From: Symbiodinium natans
Taxonomy: Eukaryota; Sar; Dinophyceae; Suessiales; Symbiodiniaceae
Reading direction: 5' to 3'
DNA length: 64,000 bases
Assembly: GCA_905221605.1 (NCBI GenBank)
Contig: CAJNDS010002286.1
Coordinates: 108,501-172,500, forward strand
Within the stretch, counting starts at the first letter, position 1. Each line of letters opens with the position of its first letter. This document shows, one piece after another, positions 51,601 to 62,093 of this stretch. The notes beneath the pieces were generated by a model. It was not told the DNA's origin. It made no database searches and saw only the letters and a list, made by a program, of their open reading frames with translations. The translations under genes were made by a program, and so were the position numbers.

Positions 51601-54560
51601 AACGCAGTTTCCCCTTAACAACGAATTCGCAACTGGATTTTGAAACTGTTTTGCAACTAGTCTGAAACTACAGAAACGAATTTGAAACTTGAAGAACGCA
51701 GCATTTCTGCTCCCTGGCGCTTGGCCACGCCCAAGCAAGAGGAGGCTAGAAGCCGCGGCTCGCGAAACCAGCAACAACTCTTGCCAAGGCAGCCACGCAA
51801 TCACAAGTCAGTAAATTATCTTGTCTGAGACTGTGTCTCTTCTGAGTTGTTCTATTCCTTTCTCTGCATCCTTTCTTCTTCTCACTTGTCCTTTCACTTT
51901 TCTTTTGTCTCTTCTCACTCCAACCAAAAGGGAAATCGCAAGGGAGTCATATAGGGAAAGGAGACAACGTGAAGAAATAAGAAAGAATCATTTCCATATT
52001 GTCCCCTATTCCTGTCTCTAAATCTGCAGATTTTTCAGAATGGAAGGAGGGCTTCTTTCTCCCTCTCACTTTTCCTTTCGCTTTTTTTTATATTTTCTCA
52101 CTCCAACCAAGAAGACAAGGGAGAGGGGTGAGAGATAGAACGCCCTTTACCTTCTCAAAACATAGAGAGGTGACGAAAATCAATCACGGAAACCTATCCT
52201 GCCTTCCTTCCTCTTTGTCTTTGGTTCGGAAAAGAAAGGAACGGCTACCAGCCTCCCTCCCGACTTACATCTTACATTCTCTTGTTTCGTCCTGCTCAAC
52301 CGGAAAGAAGGTCTGCCTCCAGTCTTTCCTCGCCTCCCTGCTCACTATTATGAGTTCCTTTCTCTTCTCTTCTGTTGCTTACATTCTTCTCAAAAGTGTG
52401 AAAGGTGCGGGGGACATCCCTTTCACTTTGTCTCTTCTGGGGAAATTCCCAATTGCAGGAGGCTCTCTCTCCTTGTCTTTGTTCTGTGTTCATATAGGGA
52501 AAGAAGAAAGAAGATGAATGAATAAGAAAGAATCATGTCTATAATGTCCTCTATCCGTGTCTCTTGTGATTTCTTCAATTCCTATCTCTGCAGATTCTTC
52601 AAAATGGAAGGCGGACTTCTTCCTCCAACCAAAAGCGACCTTCTCAAAAAGAAGACAAGAGACGAACATCAATCACCGGAACCTGACTCCTAATCTCATG
52701 TGTTTCCTTGCCTCTTTCCTCGCTATTCTCTCTTCCTTTCTTCTCTCCTGGTGCTTACATTCTTATCAACATGAAAATTGAGGGGGCAGTGCATCCCTTT
52801 CCTTTTCCCCATCAAAGAAAGGCTGCCTTCCTATCCGCGTATGTTCTTCCCTCTTGCTTCCCAAAAAGACTATAAGAGGTAGGGATAAACAGAATGAAAG
52901 AGGAGTCTCCTGTTGCTTTCCGACTACCTTCTCACCACAAAAAGGAACCTTCCAACTCTTCCCTACTTTCTTTCTTTTATCTTTTTGCACTTTACGTTTC
53001 CCGCTGAGAAAATGAGACGTTTCCCACTGAGAAAAAGAGACAATGATGACAATAAGGAAAAAAGATCACCTGCCTGTATTTTCAGACCTGTCCGCTGCAT
53101 CTTTCCCTTTACATCGCAGATTGAAGGAAAGCAAAAAAGTCAGGGGGAAGAATCCCTTTCCCTACCTTTCCCAGTACATTCCTTGTGCTTTCCATGTTCT
53201 TTGGAATTGCTTTGTTCTTCAGCAAGGAAAAGCGCAACTTCCCTCTCAATTTCATGTTTCCATTTCTCCGATGTCTTTTTCATTCAAGAAGCAAGCGGAG
53301 GGGCTGCCTCCTGTGTTTCCTTGCCTCTTTCCTCGCTATTCTCTTTTCCTTTCTCTTCTCTTTTGGTGCTTACATTCTTCTCAAAAACGTGAAAGTTGCG
53401 GGGGCATCCCTTTCGCTTTCTCTTCTGGGGAAATTCCTAATTGCAGGGGGCTCTCTCCTTGTCTGTCTTCTTTTCTCATACATAGGGAAAGGAGAAAGAA
53501 GATGAAGAACTAGGAAAGAATCATTTCCACACATTCCTCTATTCCTACTGTCCGGAGATTGGCAAGCTTTCGGAAGCTCTGGTCTCTAGTCACGCCTGAC
53601 CAAAGTCAACTTCCCGTGCGTGAGGGCCATATGTGAGGGGCCAGGAGGGGGGCAGAAAGTCCGGAATATGGTAGTGTTTCGAGTTTCAAAATCGTTTCCA
53701 TAGTTTCAAATTAGTCTCAAGTCAGTTTCAAACTAGTTTCAAAATCAGTTGAAATATCGCTGTTAAGGAGGAGCTGCAATTTCTGTCCGCGCTTGTTGAA
53801 AACCAGAACTTCTGCATGTTTTGCAATTGCGCGTAGAAAAACGCAGTTTCCCCTTAACAACGATTTTGCAACTGGATTTTGAAACTATTTTGCAACTAGT
53901 CTGAAACTACAGAAACGAATTTGAAACTTGAAAAACGCAGCATTTCTGCTCCCTGGCGCTTGGCCACGCCCAAGCAAGAGGAGGCCAGAAGCTGCGGCTC
54001 GCGAAACACGCCTGGATCGAAAAGTGCACCTCCGACTTTCTTCCCAAAAGCCATTCCAGCAACAACTCTTGCCAAGGCAGCCACGCAATCACAAGTCAGC
54101 AAATTATCTTGTCTGAGACTGTGTCTCTTCTGAGTGTTTCTATTCCTATCTCTGCGTCCTTTCTCCTTCTCACTTTTCCTTTCACTTTTCTTTTGTCTCT
54201 TACAACGTGAAGAAATAAGAAAGAATCATATCCATATTGTCCCCTATTCCTGTCTCTAAATCGGTAGATTTTTCAGAATGGAAGGAGGGCTTCTTTCTCC
54301 CTCTCACTTTTCCTTTCGCTTTTCTTTATATTTTCTCACTCCAACCAAAAAGACAAGGGAGAGAGGTGGGAGATATAAAGCCCTTTACCTTCCCAAAACA
54401 GAGAAAAGTGACGAGAATCAATCAGGGAAACCTGGCTCCTAATCTCCTCGGTTTCCGCTCTTTCCTCGTTCTTCTCTCTTCCTTTCTTCTCTGCTGGCGC
54501 TTGCATTCTTATCAAAATATGAAAGTTGCGGGGGCATCCCTTTCACTTTCTCCCTTCTAC
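48600..54560. repeat. Three tandem pyrimidine-rich units, 1.35 and 2.25 kb spacing
   Basis: CCGGAAAGAAGGTCTGCCTC occurs at 48702, 50053 and 52300, and GTCCGGAGATTGGCAAGC at about 49959, 51301 and 53551. The units are almost identical over long stretches. A further module, AGTTGAAATATCGCTGTTAA onward (51497, 53747), follows the second and third units only. Many overlapping open frames are preserved simply because the copies are nearly identical; none stands out as a gene. Confidence 0.85.
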
Positions 54561-55014
54561 GGGCACTTCACTCCTTTTTCCCCACTATCTTCTTCGATCT
54601 TCCTTCCGAAAAAATTCGAAAAGGAAGCGATAGACCAGGGTGAAGGAGCAGTTTCCATCTTCGTTCCCGGCACCTTCTTATTCGTTCTTCTCTCTTATTA
54701 TCTCTTTGTTTCTTTTCTTCCGCCCAAAACAGGAATTGCCGCAGGGCTCTCTCTCCTAATCTTTCTTCTTTACTCATATGGGAATGATAAAGAAGAAGAA
54801 ATGAGAAAGAATCATGAGCTCTTCTTTTCGTATCTCTTCAGCATTTTCAGCATGGAAGGCGGGCCAGAGGCGAGAGAGTGCAAAGGGAAGAGACGCGAGA
54901 GATCAATGGGGACAAGCGAAGGGACGTGCGGGGAAAGGAGGGACAGCCAGGTCGAGACAAGCTCCCGAGAACCTGCGTGCAGGCAGGTGATCTTTCTTCA
55001 CTTATCTTCATCAT

Positions 55015-55790
55015 TGTCTCATTTTCTTAGTGGGAAACGTAGAATGCAAACAAGATAAAAGAAAGTCAAGAGAAGAAAGAGAAGGGTTCCTTTTTGTGGT
55101 GAGAAGGTAGTCGGAAAGCAAAAGGAGACTCCTCTTTCATTCTGTTTATCCCTGCCTCTTATAGTCTTTTTCGGAAGGAAGAGAAAAGAAAATCTGCGGA
55201 TAGGAAGGGAGCCTTTCTTCGATGGGAAAAGTGAAAGAAATGCCCCCGCACCTGTCACACAAAGCAACAGAAGAGAAAAGAAAGGAAGTTATAACAGTGC
55301 AGAAGGAGGCGAGGAAACACTAGAGGCCGCCCTTCTTCTGTCCGTTTGAGCGTGACGAAACAAAAGAAATGGAAAGATGAAAGTCGGGAGGGGGGCTGGT
55401 AGCTGTTCCTTTCTTTTCCGAACCAGGATTCCAGGATAGCGAAGGAAATAGTAGGGATAGGCCCTCTTTCTTCTTTCGTGTTTATTTATGTCTGCACTGT
55501 GCAAAGAAAAGAAGGCGGGGACAGGCCGTTTAGAAATGAAAGCAGGCGATCTTTTCATCCATTTTGGTCACCTTTCTATTTATTGAGCTGTAAGGGGCTC
55601 TCTATCTCTCGCCTCTCTCCCTTGTCTTCTCCCTTCTGCTTGGAGTGAGAAAAGAAAAGTGAAAGGAAAAGTGAGAGGGAAAATGAAGCCCTCCTTCCAT
55701 TCTGAAAAATCAGCAGAGATAGGAATAGAAGAACTCCGAAGATAGGAACACAGGAACGTCTGCACACGATTCTTTCTTTTTCCTCCTTTT
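55015..55790 (-). repeat. Inverted partial copy of the 48.6-54.5 kb unit
   Basis: GGTTCCTTTTTGTGGTGAGA and AGGTAGTCGGAAAGCAA are the complement of sequence found at about 49305-49345 and 50660-50700. TTTTCTTAGTGGGAAACG also matches in complement. The end of the array is therefore inverted. Confidence 0.75.
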
Positions 55791-56032
55791 CTTTCTAGAT
55801 TCTGGGTTTAGGAGTTAGAGTTTAGGAAATACGGTATAGAGTTTCTTGTGTAGGGTTTTACAGTGTACGAATTTGTGGTCAGGGTTCCGGGCTTAGGGTC
55901 TGAGATTGCAAGAGCCAAAACATTTATCAGTCCGAAATGAGTTGTCTAAGTGCGCATATGCGTGAGACGTTGTTGGAGAAGTAGCTGGGTTGTCTTGGAT
56001 ATGCTAAAATTGATTAATAATCCCAGGCGGTA
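55790..56032. other. Unique spacer with degenerate TTTAGGG words
   Basis: GGGTTTAGGAGTTAG and CTTAGGGTCTGAG words, then unique sequence. No coding island was seen. Confidence 0.4.
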
Positions 56033-56085
56033 GCTTCTAAATAGACCCTATTTTGCTCAGCCACGGGGGGGGGGTCTATTGCAGT
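56033..56085 (-). mobile_element. Element C end, solo or truncated
   Basis: GCTTCTAAATAGACCC then TATTTTGCTCAGCC matches the complement of the 45229-45255 end and is followed by a G tract. I did not find a second end nearby. Confidence 0.5.
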
Positions 56086-56120
56086 TTCTTCGTCTGGTAG
56101 GGCGGCGACATTCTTGGCAC

Positions 56121-56218
56121 TGGTTCTTAGTAGGGAATGAGGGCATGAGGTACCCTATACATGCCCTTTAAGGGATTTATATAGGGTACCTCATTCCCTC
56201 ATTCCCTATCAAGAACCA
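56121..56218. mobile_element. MITE-like element B, copy 2, 98-bp near-perfect palindrome
   Basis: The left arm TGGTTCTTAGTAGGGAATGA..GGTACCCTATA and the right arm match in complement over about 39 bases with three mismatches. A 20-base loop contains CCCTTTAAGGG. No coding capacity. Confidence 0.75.
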
Positions 56219-56355
56219 GGCAGCAAACCCTGAACCCTGCTATCCTAAACCCTAGATCCTAAACCCTAAACCCTCAAGCCTCAACCCAACAGCCCTAAGC
56301 CCAGATTCCCCAAGACCTTGACAGAAAGCTAGGGGAGACCTTGAGCTCTTTTCAG

Positions 56356-56437
56356 GAGGTGGCGGTGGTGTGGGGCGACAAGGTCTCCCTGCTGTCACGT
56401 TCCAACCGCGCAGCCGCAGAGTTAGATTGGGCTGGGG
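56356..56437 (+). CDS. Putative exon, first of a four-exon chain
   Basis: After GAGCTCTTTTCAG the frame reads EVAVVWGDKVSLLSRSNRAA then AELDWAG and one base before GTTTGG. End phase 1. The last base joins GC of the next exon to make Gly. Product unknown. Confidence 0.5.
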
Positions 56438-56774
56438 GTTTGGTCTAGGGTTTCGGGTTTAGAGGTTTTAGGTTTATAGGGTTCAGGGTTTAGGGTTCAG
56501 AGTTTCGGGCTTTTGAACTTTACATTGTGAATCCGATCCAAATATCTGGGCAAAGCGGATGTAGGGGTTGTTGGAGGGCTTATCGACTGCGTATTAGGTT
56601 TGTGGTGGGGTTAGTTATCGAGTTTAGGTTTCAGAGCTTCAGGGCTCGGGGTTTAGGGTTTTGCTGGGTGCACATTCGGAAGAACCATCATCGTCTCCTG
56701 TTGCTTAAACAACCCCGGTTATCCATCGTGTTGGGGTGGTGGGTTTACGACACGACGATGACAACTGTTTTCAG

Positions 56775-56879
56775 GCTTGAAAAATGTGCTTGATATGGGG
56801 CTCGAACAACCACTGTACCATGGCAGTTGCAGGGCATCCAACATCTACAGCGCTTCCAACAAAGAACAGCCAACTTTTT
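56775..56879 (+). CDS. Putative exon with consensus boundaries
   Basis: ACAACTGTTTTCAG precedes it and GTGAGCC follows. The frame reads LKNVLDMGLEQPLYHGSCRA, then SNIYSASNKEQPTF. There are 105 bases, in phase with 56356-56437. One of the strongest islands in the window. Confidence 0.55.
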
Positions 56880-57277
56880 GTGAGCCTGTAGATTCTCCTA
56901 AACCCTAAACCCTAAACCCTAAGCCCTAAACCCTAAACCCTAAACCCCTTTCAAACCTACACCCCAAACCCTAAGCCTGTCTCCTGCTTGCTCTTCGCCC
57001 CTCGGCCAGGTCGGACCGGCACTGGACTTGGCCAGCCTCCAGGCCACTTGAAAGCCCCCTTTTCTGGGGGTTTGGGGTTTAGGGTTTAGGGTTTAGGGTT
57101 TAGGGTTTATGGTCTGGAGGCCACTTCAAAGCACCTTTTTGGCTTTCAGGGTTTTAGGGTTTTCGGGTTTTAGGGTTTGGGGTTTGGGGTTTAGGGATCA
57201 TCTAGGGACCTTTGGGGGTTTAAGAGGGGCTTAGGGCTTTTGCCTAAACCCTGAACCCTAAACCCTGAAGCCTAAAG

Positions 57278-57352
57278 CCTGGACACCATGTATGAGTGTG
57301 CATTGCTCTCGCGCTGCCGAGTATTGCGGCTCAGGGGTTTGCTGGCCACCAG
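57278..57352 (+). CDS. Putative Cys-rich exon, frame ambiguous
   Basis: Joined in phase after 56879 it reads WTPCMSVHCSRAAEYCGSGV then CWPP, with five Cys. Alternatively ATG at 57288 opens MYECALLSRCRVLRLRGLLA. Both end at AG/GTGTGCG. The chain favours the first. Confidence 0.45.
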
Positions 57353-57391
57353 GTGTGCGAAAACGGTGCTCCGACACCTTACCGAGACCAC

Positions 57392-57592
57392 ATGGGGATT
57401 TCCGAAAATCGGGGTTCCCCTAATTTACCCCAAAATACTATATAGTCCCTTTAGAGGAGCCGCCCAGAAAGGGTACCCCTCTTGTCGGACACCCCCATAT
57501 AGGGGGTCGGAATAATTACTAATCGTATTGCCTTATGGTCCCGTTTTACCTATACTACAATAACCCCCACAACCCTATTCGAAGTGGTTGCT
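57392..57592. mobile_element. Short interspersed element with GGGGATTTCCGAAAA end
   Basis: GGGGATTTCCGAAAATCGGG at the left; CGGAATAATTACTAATCG and TATGGTCCCG at the right match 15350-15420 in complement. It sits in a putative intron and ends about 7 bases before the next acceptor. Confidence 0.45.
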
Positions 57593-57598
57593 CCACAG

Positions 57599-57697
57599 AA
57601 GGCACCCTCCAACGAGCACTGTAAATACGGGCGGCAAGCGAGCCGCGCAACTTCACGCGCCGCTGCACACAGTCGGCCTCGCTTCCTGACTACTAGG
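57599..57697 (+). CDS. Putative exon, two possible readings
   Basis: After GCTCCACAG, phase 0 gives 33 codons starting KAPSNEHCKYGRQASRATSR and ending AGG/GTTTAGGG. In the phase required by 57352 it gives EGTLQRAL and TAA at 57622, which would end the four-exon gene. I cannot choose between these. Confidence 0.4.
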
Positions 57698-57731
57698 GTT
57701 TAGGGTTTCGGGTTTAGGGTTTAGGGTTCAG

Positions 57732-57870
57732 CTGATTCTCGACAAGGTCTGGTCTACTTCTGACTTCTTCATTGTGTGCAACACTCACATGCCATGCCAT
57801 GCGGCACGGAGACGACCATTCTTTGACACGTATTCCCGTTTCACTTTAGACGCAACCGCCCTCGGCCCAC
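57732..57870 (+). CDS. Putative long exon, product unknown
   Basis: After GGGTTCAG the frame reads LILDKVWSTSDFFIVCNTHM, PCHAARRRPFFDTYSRFTLD, ATALGP and C before GTTACCC. It is open beyond this into a repeat element that begins near 57890. Composition is very protein-like. Phase 0 start matches phase 0 of 57697; the DNA between is 34 bases of telomere heptamer. Confidence 0.55.
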
Positions 57871-57889
57871 GTTACCCAAGAGGACCTAG

Positions 57890-58020
57890 CATTGGGGGTT
57901 TCCGAAAATGGGGGGTACCCAAAGAGCCGAGTACCCCTGAATTAAGGATTGCTTAAATCATGCTAATGATCCCTTTATATTGGGCACCCTTTTTGGGGGC
58001 TCCCTTTAAGGGGTGTGCTT
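57890..58020. mobile_element. Short interspersed element with GGGGGTTTCCGAAAA end, copy 3
   Basis: GGGGGTTTCCGAAAATGGGG at the left; GGGCACCCTTTTTGGGGGCT and AAGGGG at the right. It shares its left end with 57392 and 15056. Confidence 0.45.
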
Positions 58021-58276
58021 CCTATGTTGGAGAAGATAAGGGAGTTGCCTCTGACCGCTGCCACGACGAGCGAGACCCTAAACCCGAAACACCCCAAACG
58101 CCCCCTAAACCGTAAGCACCCTGAACTCTACGCACCCGAAGCCCTAGACCTAAACCCCCCTAAACCCTAAGCCCGAAAACCTTCCATCTTTCACTCTAAG
58201 CCCTAAACCCTAAACCCTAAACCCCAAACCCAAACCCTAAACCGTAAACCTTCCCTCCTCCTTCTTTCCTCCCAAG

Positions 58277-58359
58277 TCGCGGAAAGGCCCAGCGGGATCT
58301 CCTGGCCTTCTGCGTGGGCACTGCGCCGGAGCTCGAGACGCTTCGGCTCCGCTGTTCAC
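58277..58359 (+). CDS. Putative exon, product unknown
   Basis: A long pyrimidine tract, CCTCCTCCTTCTTTCCTCCC then AAG, precedes it. The frame RGKAQRDLLAFCVGTAPELE then TLRLRCS ends before GTTTTTTG. A second acceptor, TTTGTTTGGCAG, lies at 58379. All three frames are open. Confidence 0.45.
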
Positions 58360-58539
58360 GTTTTTTGTTTGTTTGGCAGGCTCCGGTAGCGAAATCCCCA
58401 ACCCTAAAACCCTAAACGCCCAAACCCCAACCCAAGTTTAGGGTTTAGGGGTTAGGGTTAGGCGTTTACGGTTTAGGGTTTAGGTTTTAGGGTTTAGGTT
58501 TTAGGGTTTAGGTTTTAGGGTTTAGGGATTATGGTTTAG

Positions 58540-58662
58540 GAAGTCTTGCTTTGGCCCACGGTCCTTGCGTGACGAGGATCATCTCTCGGCGTTGCTGGGC
58601 GCTGGACTTCAAGCGCCAGCCTTGGGGGAAAGGCGGTTTCAGATGTCAAGCGCCGCAATACC
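58540..58662 (+). CDS. Putative exon, product unknown
   Basis: After GGTTTAG the frame reads SLALAHGPCVTRIISRRCWA, then LDFKRQPWGKGGFRCQAPQY. It runs into CCCTAAA without a clear donor. The left acceptor is itself a telomere heptamer. Confidence 0.45.
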
Positions 58663-58787
58663 CCCTAAACCCTAAACCCTAAACCCTAAACCCTAATCCC
58701 TGAACCCTGAACCCTGAACCCTGAACCCTGAAGCCTAAATCCCCAACCAAACAACAATCAGCCCTCTGTCAATTGAGCGCTTTCCAG

Positions 58788-58893
58788 ATGTAAAGTTGTA
58801 TCCCGGGGCAAGAATACGAGCTGTGTCCTTTCACGCTTACTTTTCACCTTAGGGATGCATTCTTTTGGTGATTTTGGAAACCTAGGCATTTAG
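58788..58893 (+). CDS. Putative terminal exon with stop
   Basis: After GAGCGCTTTCCAG the frame reads CKVVSRGKNTSCVLSRLLFT, then LGMHSFGDFGNLGI and TAG. No telomere repeat touches it. Product unknown. Confidence 0.4.
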
Positions 58894-59345
58894 GTTATTC
58901 CTCGTTCTTACTATTATTCTTTTTACTGTCAGTGGGTCTCGGGCTTAGGTGTTAGGGGATAGGTTTAGGGTTCAGAGTTTCGGGCTTATGGTCTAAGCTT
59001 TAGGTTTAGGGTTTCGGTTTTACATGTTAGGGTTTGTGGTTTAGGGTGCCTCGCGTGCTTGGAAACATGAAGCATGAGCTGCGTGACCCGTGAGACACCT
59101 TGAAACCTTTGAAAACCTGAGCCGAAGCCTACCGGGGTAACTAAGCCACCTAAACTTCAACGTAAACTTAAACCTAAACTTAAGCTTGAAAACTTACGCC
59201 CTAAACCCTTATAACATCCTAAACCCTAAACCCTACACCCTAAATCCGAAACCCTAAGCGCTAAACCCCTTAAACAACGAAACCCCCAAACCCGAAGCCC
59301 CCGAGGTCGTGGCTGCAATCGAGGGGTGAGAGGTTTCCGGTGCAG

Positions 59346-59423
59346 CTCGGGCCCCGGCACCCTTTGCGCCATGTGTACGCGGAGGGGGCGTTGGGGACTT
59401 CGCAGGGGCCCCTTGGAGTCTAG
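59346..59423 (+). CDS. Putative exon, product unknown
   Basis: After GGTTTCCGGTGCAG, 25 codons read LGPRHPLRHVYAEGALGTSQ then GPLGV and TAG. If GGA/GTCTAGGG is a donor, the exon ends at 59417 in phase 0. Confidence 0.45.
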   Translation, partial: LGPRHPLRHVYAEGALGTSQGPLGV

Positions 59424-59810
59424 GGTTTAGGGTTTGGGGTTTGGGGTTTAGGGTTTGGGGTTTAGGGTTTAGGGTTTGGGGTTTAGGGTTTAGGGTTTGG
59501 GGTGTAGGGTCTGGGGTTAAGGGTTTAGGGTTGCAGCATAAACCCGAAGGGGTGGGGCTTTGTCCAGAGGGCCCTGAAACGCGTCTAAGATCCATTCACA
59601 GGCTAGGTTTTGTTGGCTCGGTTTGGGGCGTAGGGTCTCACGAAGCCCTGAACCTTAAACCCCAAACCCTAGACCCTAAACCCTACACCCTAAACCGTAA
59701 TCCCAACCCTAAACCCCAGGCCCTACACCCTAAATCCTAAGCCCTAAGCCCTAAACCCTAGACCCGAGACCCGAAAACCCTAAAGCCCTCTGGTTGCGAA
59801 GCCCCCCCAG

Positions 59811-59897
59811 GCCCGAGCAGTTCTGGACGCTCCTGGAAGAGTTCGCTGCGGAGGAGGGTATGGAGAAGGACCCGGCTCAGCACACACGGAATCAAAG
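59811..59897 (+). CDS. Putative acidic exon
   Basis: After CCCCCCAG the frame reads PEQFWTLLEEFAAEEGMEKD then PAQHTRNQ, then AG/GTCGGG. It remains open to about 59969 if this GT is not used. The helical acidic segment is convincing coding sequence. Confidence 0.5.
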
Positions 59898-60309
59898 GTC
59901 GGGCCCAGAGGATCTTATTCCCAGTGCTACTCAGAGGGTTTCAAGGGCCAATCTGCCAAACATTACTGAGGGTTTAGGGTTTAAGGTTTAGGGTGTAGGG
60001 TGTAGGGTGTAGGGATTCTCTGAAGTCGTCATTTCGCAGTGTGGACCTTCCAACGCTGAGGTTTGCTGAGGGTTGGCAAAGCATGACCAAGCTCAGGTGT
60101 TGTCCCTAAGCCCTAAACCCGAATGAAGCCCTAAACCCTAAACCCTAAACCCTAAACCCTAAACCCTAAACCCTAAACCCTAAACCCTAAACCCTAAACC
60201 CTAAACACTAAACCCTAAACCCTAAACCCTAAACCCTAAACCCTAAACCCTAAACCCTAAACCCTAAACCCTAAACCCTAAACCCGAAGCCATATGGTCA
60301 TTTCTCAAG

Positions 60310-60620
60310 ATCATGGTTTTTTTTGGGGGGTACCTCAAATATTAGGGGCCGCCTTATAATCGTAACCCTAATTTAGAGAATCCCCCATATGGTTTGGGGC
60401 TTAGGGTTTTGGGTTCAGGGGTTATGTCAGACCTTATTTTTGTTGCAGACAATCCCGAAACCTTCCAAAGGTTCGCAAAAAAATGCAAAAATGAGAGCAT
60501 GCAAAAACAAAAAGAGACAGCCTAAACTCTCTACACGCCATAAACCATATGTTCACTTCTCTAGATTAGGGTCCCTTTTTTGGGGTAACGATTAGAAGGC
60601 GGGGTGCCCGCAACAGGACC
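60310..60620. other. Decayed element-like DNA
   Basis: TTTTTTTTGGGGGGTACC and CTTTTTTTGGGGTAACG words with AATCCCCCATATGG suggest remnants of the GGGG-ended short elements. An open frame at 60389-60595 is not convincing. Confidence 0.35.
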
Positions 60621-60870
60621 ATGAGTTGAGACCATGCACCCCTGTCAGCTATCTCACCACCGAAAAGCCCTTCAAACCTTGATGAAGAAGCCCCTTAAGC
60701 CCGCTAAGCCTCCAAGAAGCCCTTTCTTTACCCAAAATCTTTCCCAAACCCCGAACAAAAACCCCAAACCCTAAACCCTAGATTTTAGGGGCTTCGCCCT
60801 GATGCGCCAGTGCAGAATGTTGGTTTAACAGTTTTCGCGGTTGCCTCAGTGAAGACATGAATGCAAGAGC

Positions 60871-61065
60871 ATGTTGAAACAACTGAGGAAACGGAGAGTA
60901 AAACCTCCATTTGAAGAAGCCAGGGGTCCAAATCGGGTCTGGGAATCTGGGCCTGTGAAATCCCATCGGATAGACAGAGTATTTTTGTCCTACCCAGAGC
61001 AAGGTTCTTCATCTACAATCTGTCAAAGAAACATGTTCATCCTCAAAATGGAAGAATCCGGGTGA
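60871..61065 (+). CDS. Possible exon, 64-codon open frame
   Basis: Begins MLKQLRKRRVKPPFEEARGP in a unique island. Composition is plausible, but the island merges into AT-rich DNA at its right. Confidence 0.25.
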   Translation: MLKQLRKRRVKPPFEEARGPNRVWESGPVKSHRIDRVFLSYPEQGSSSTICQRNMFILKMEESG

Positions 61066-61660
61066 AGATCACATCGAAAGAGATATTAATTCACTATCCC
61101 TGAAAAAGACCATGATTCTTAACATATGTCTAGAAAATAAATGGAAGATCAATATGAAAGACGAAGGGACAGAGAGAAGGAGAGAGAAATCCAATTTGTT
61201 TTCGCAAGATCAATCTTCTTGACATATTTGTTTATCAAATCGAATGAAGACCAATTCGAGAATCATGATATGTCAATTTCGTCTATGAAGATTAATATAT
61301 ATATATATACAGAGCAATTAAAACTGGAAAATGATTTCAAGGAATATCGAATGAATATTATTTGCGAAAATCATATACATATATATATATACATATATAG
61401 AAGCCAACCAAATGAAATCCAACCAATCCGGGAAGTAGATTCTTTTCCTTACAAAAGTCATGAATCTTCATTTCTAGCCTGCCAAATAAAATGATTCGTC
61501 CTTATAAGAACGAATCTAAATCCATGGAATCAATCCGGAGAAGATCATTGCGTGAGATGGGTTACATCAGCATTCCCTAGACAATCATACTGGCAAGAGT
61601 TTTCCTCTATCAAACAAATTGAGAAAGAGAACCAATTATAAACTGCGAAGATGGAGATCA
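61066..61660. other. AT-rich island with CATGAT words
   Basis: About 600 bases much richer in AT than the flanks, with AAGATCAAT, AATCATGATATG, TATATATACA and CAATTCGAG words repeated loosely. The exon at 61668 starts right at its edge. It looks like an inserted element or a different intron type. Confidence 0.45.
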
Positions 61661-61667
61661 ATTCGAG

Positions 61668-61748
61668 AAATGGTGCCTTTCCTCCAAACCGGACTGTGGA
61701 CGCCAGTACTTCTGGTACCAGACCGGGGGCAGGGAGCCCCTGTCGAGG
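61668..61748 (+). CDS. Putative exon, Cys- and aromatic-rich
   Basis: Twenty-seven codons after ATCAATTCGAG, reading KWCLSSKPDCGRQYFWYQTG then GREPLSR, then GTTTGGGGTTTGGGG. Phase 0 at both ends. Abrupt change from AT-rich to GC-rich at its start. Confidence 0.55.
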
Positions 61749-61990
61749 GTTTGGGGTTTGGGGTTTAGGGTTTGTGCACCTGTGGGCTGATCAACATCAT
61801 GGGCTGTCCATTCCGGTGCCCTCTGTATAGTTGAGGGTACCAAAAAAGGCCCATACTTAAGATCCCGCCCGAAAGTGTTTTGAGCCGTCTTCTACAAGCA
61901 GGTATAGGTTCGTGCTGTAGAAGAGCACCTCTACCTTGAAAACACAGAGCCCTCAATCTCGTCTTGCTTAGGTGTGCTGTTGGCCTGCAG

Positions 61991-62093
61991 GTTACATGTT
62001 GGCTGGAGGGCTCAAACCCAACTCCCACAACCCCTTAGAAGTTGGCCAAGGGATGAAGACGTGCTGGTTCTCCGCAGGGAAGTCGGGAATCAG
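61991..62093 (+). CDS. Putative exon, product unknown
   Basis: After TTGGCCTGCAG the frame reads YMLAGGLKPNSHNPLEVGQG then MKTCWFSAGKSGI, ending AG/GTACTC. In the phase implied by 61748 it reads VTCWLEGSNPTPTTP then TAG. Both are open. Confidence 0.45.

Noticed and set aside
48442-55058. Many open frames of 60-270 codons in the pyrimidine-rich units
   Set aside because: Several frames and both strands are open at once, and copies are too similar to show selection. No motif or domain was recognised.
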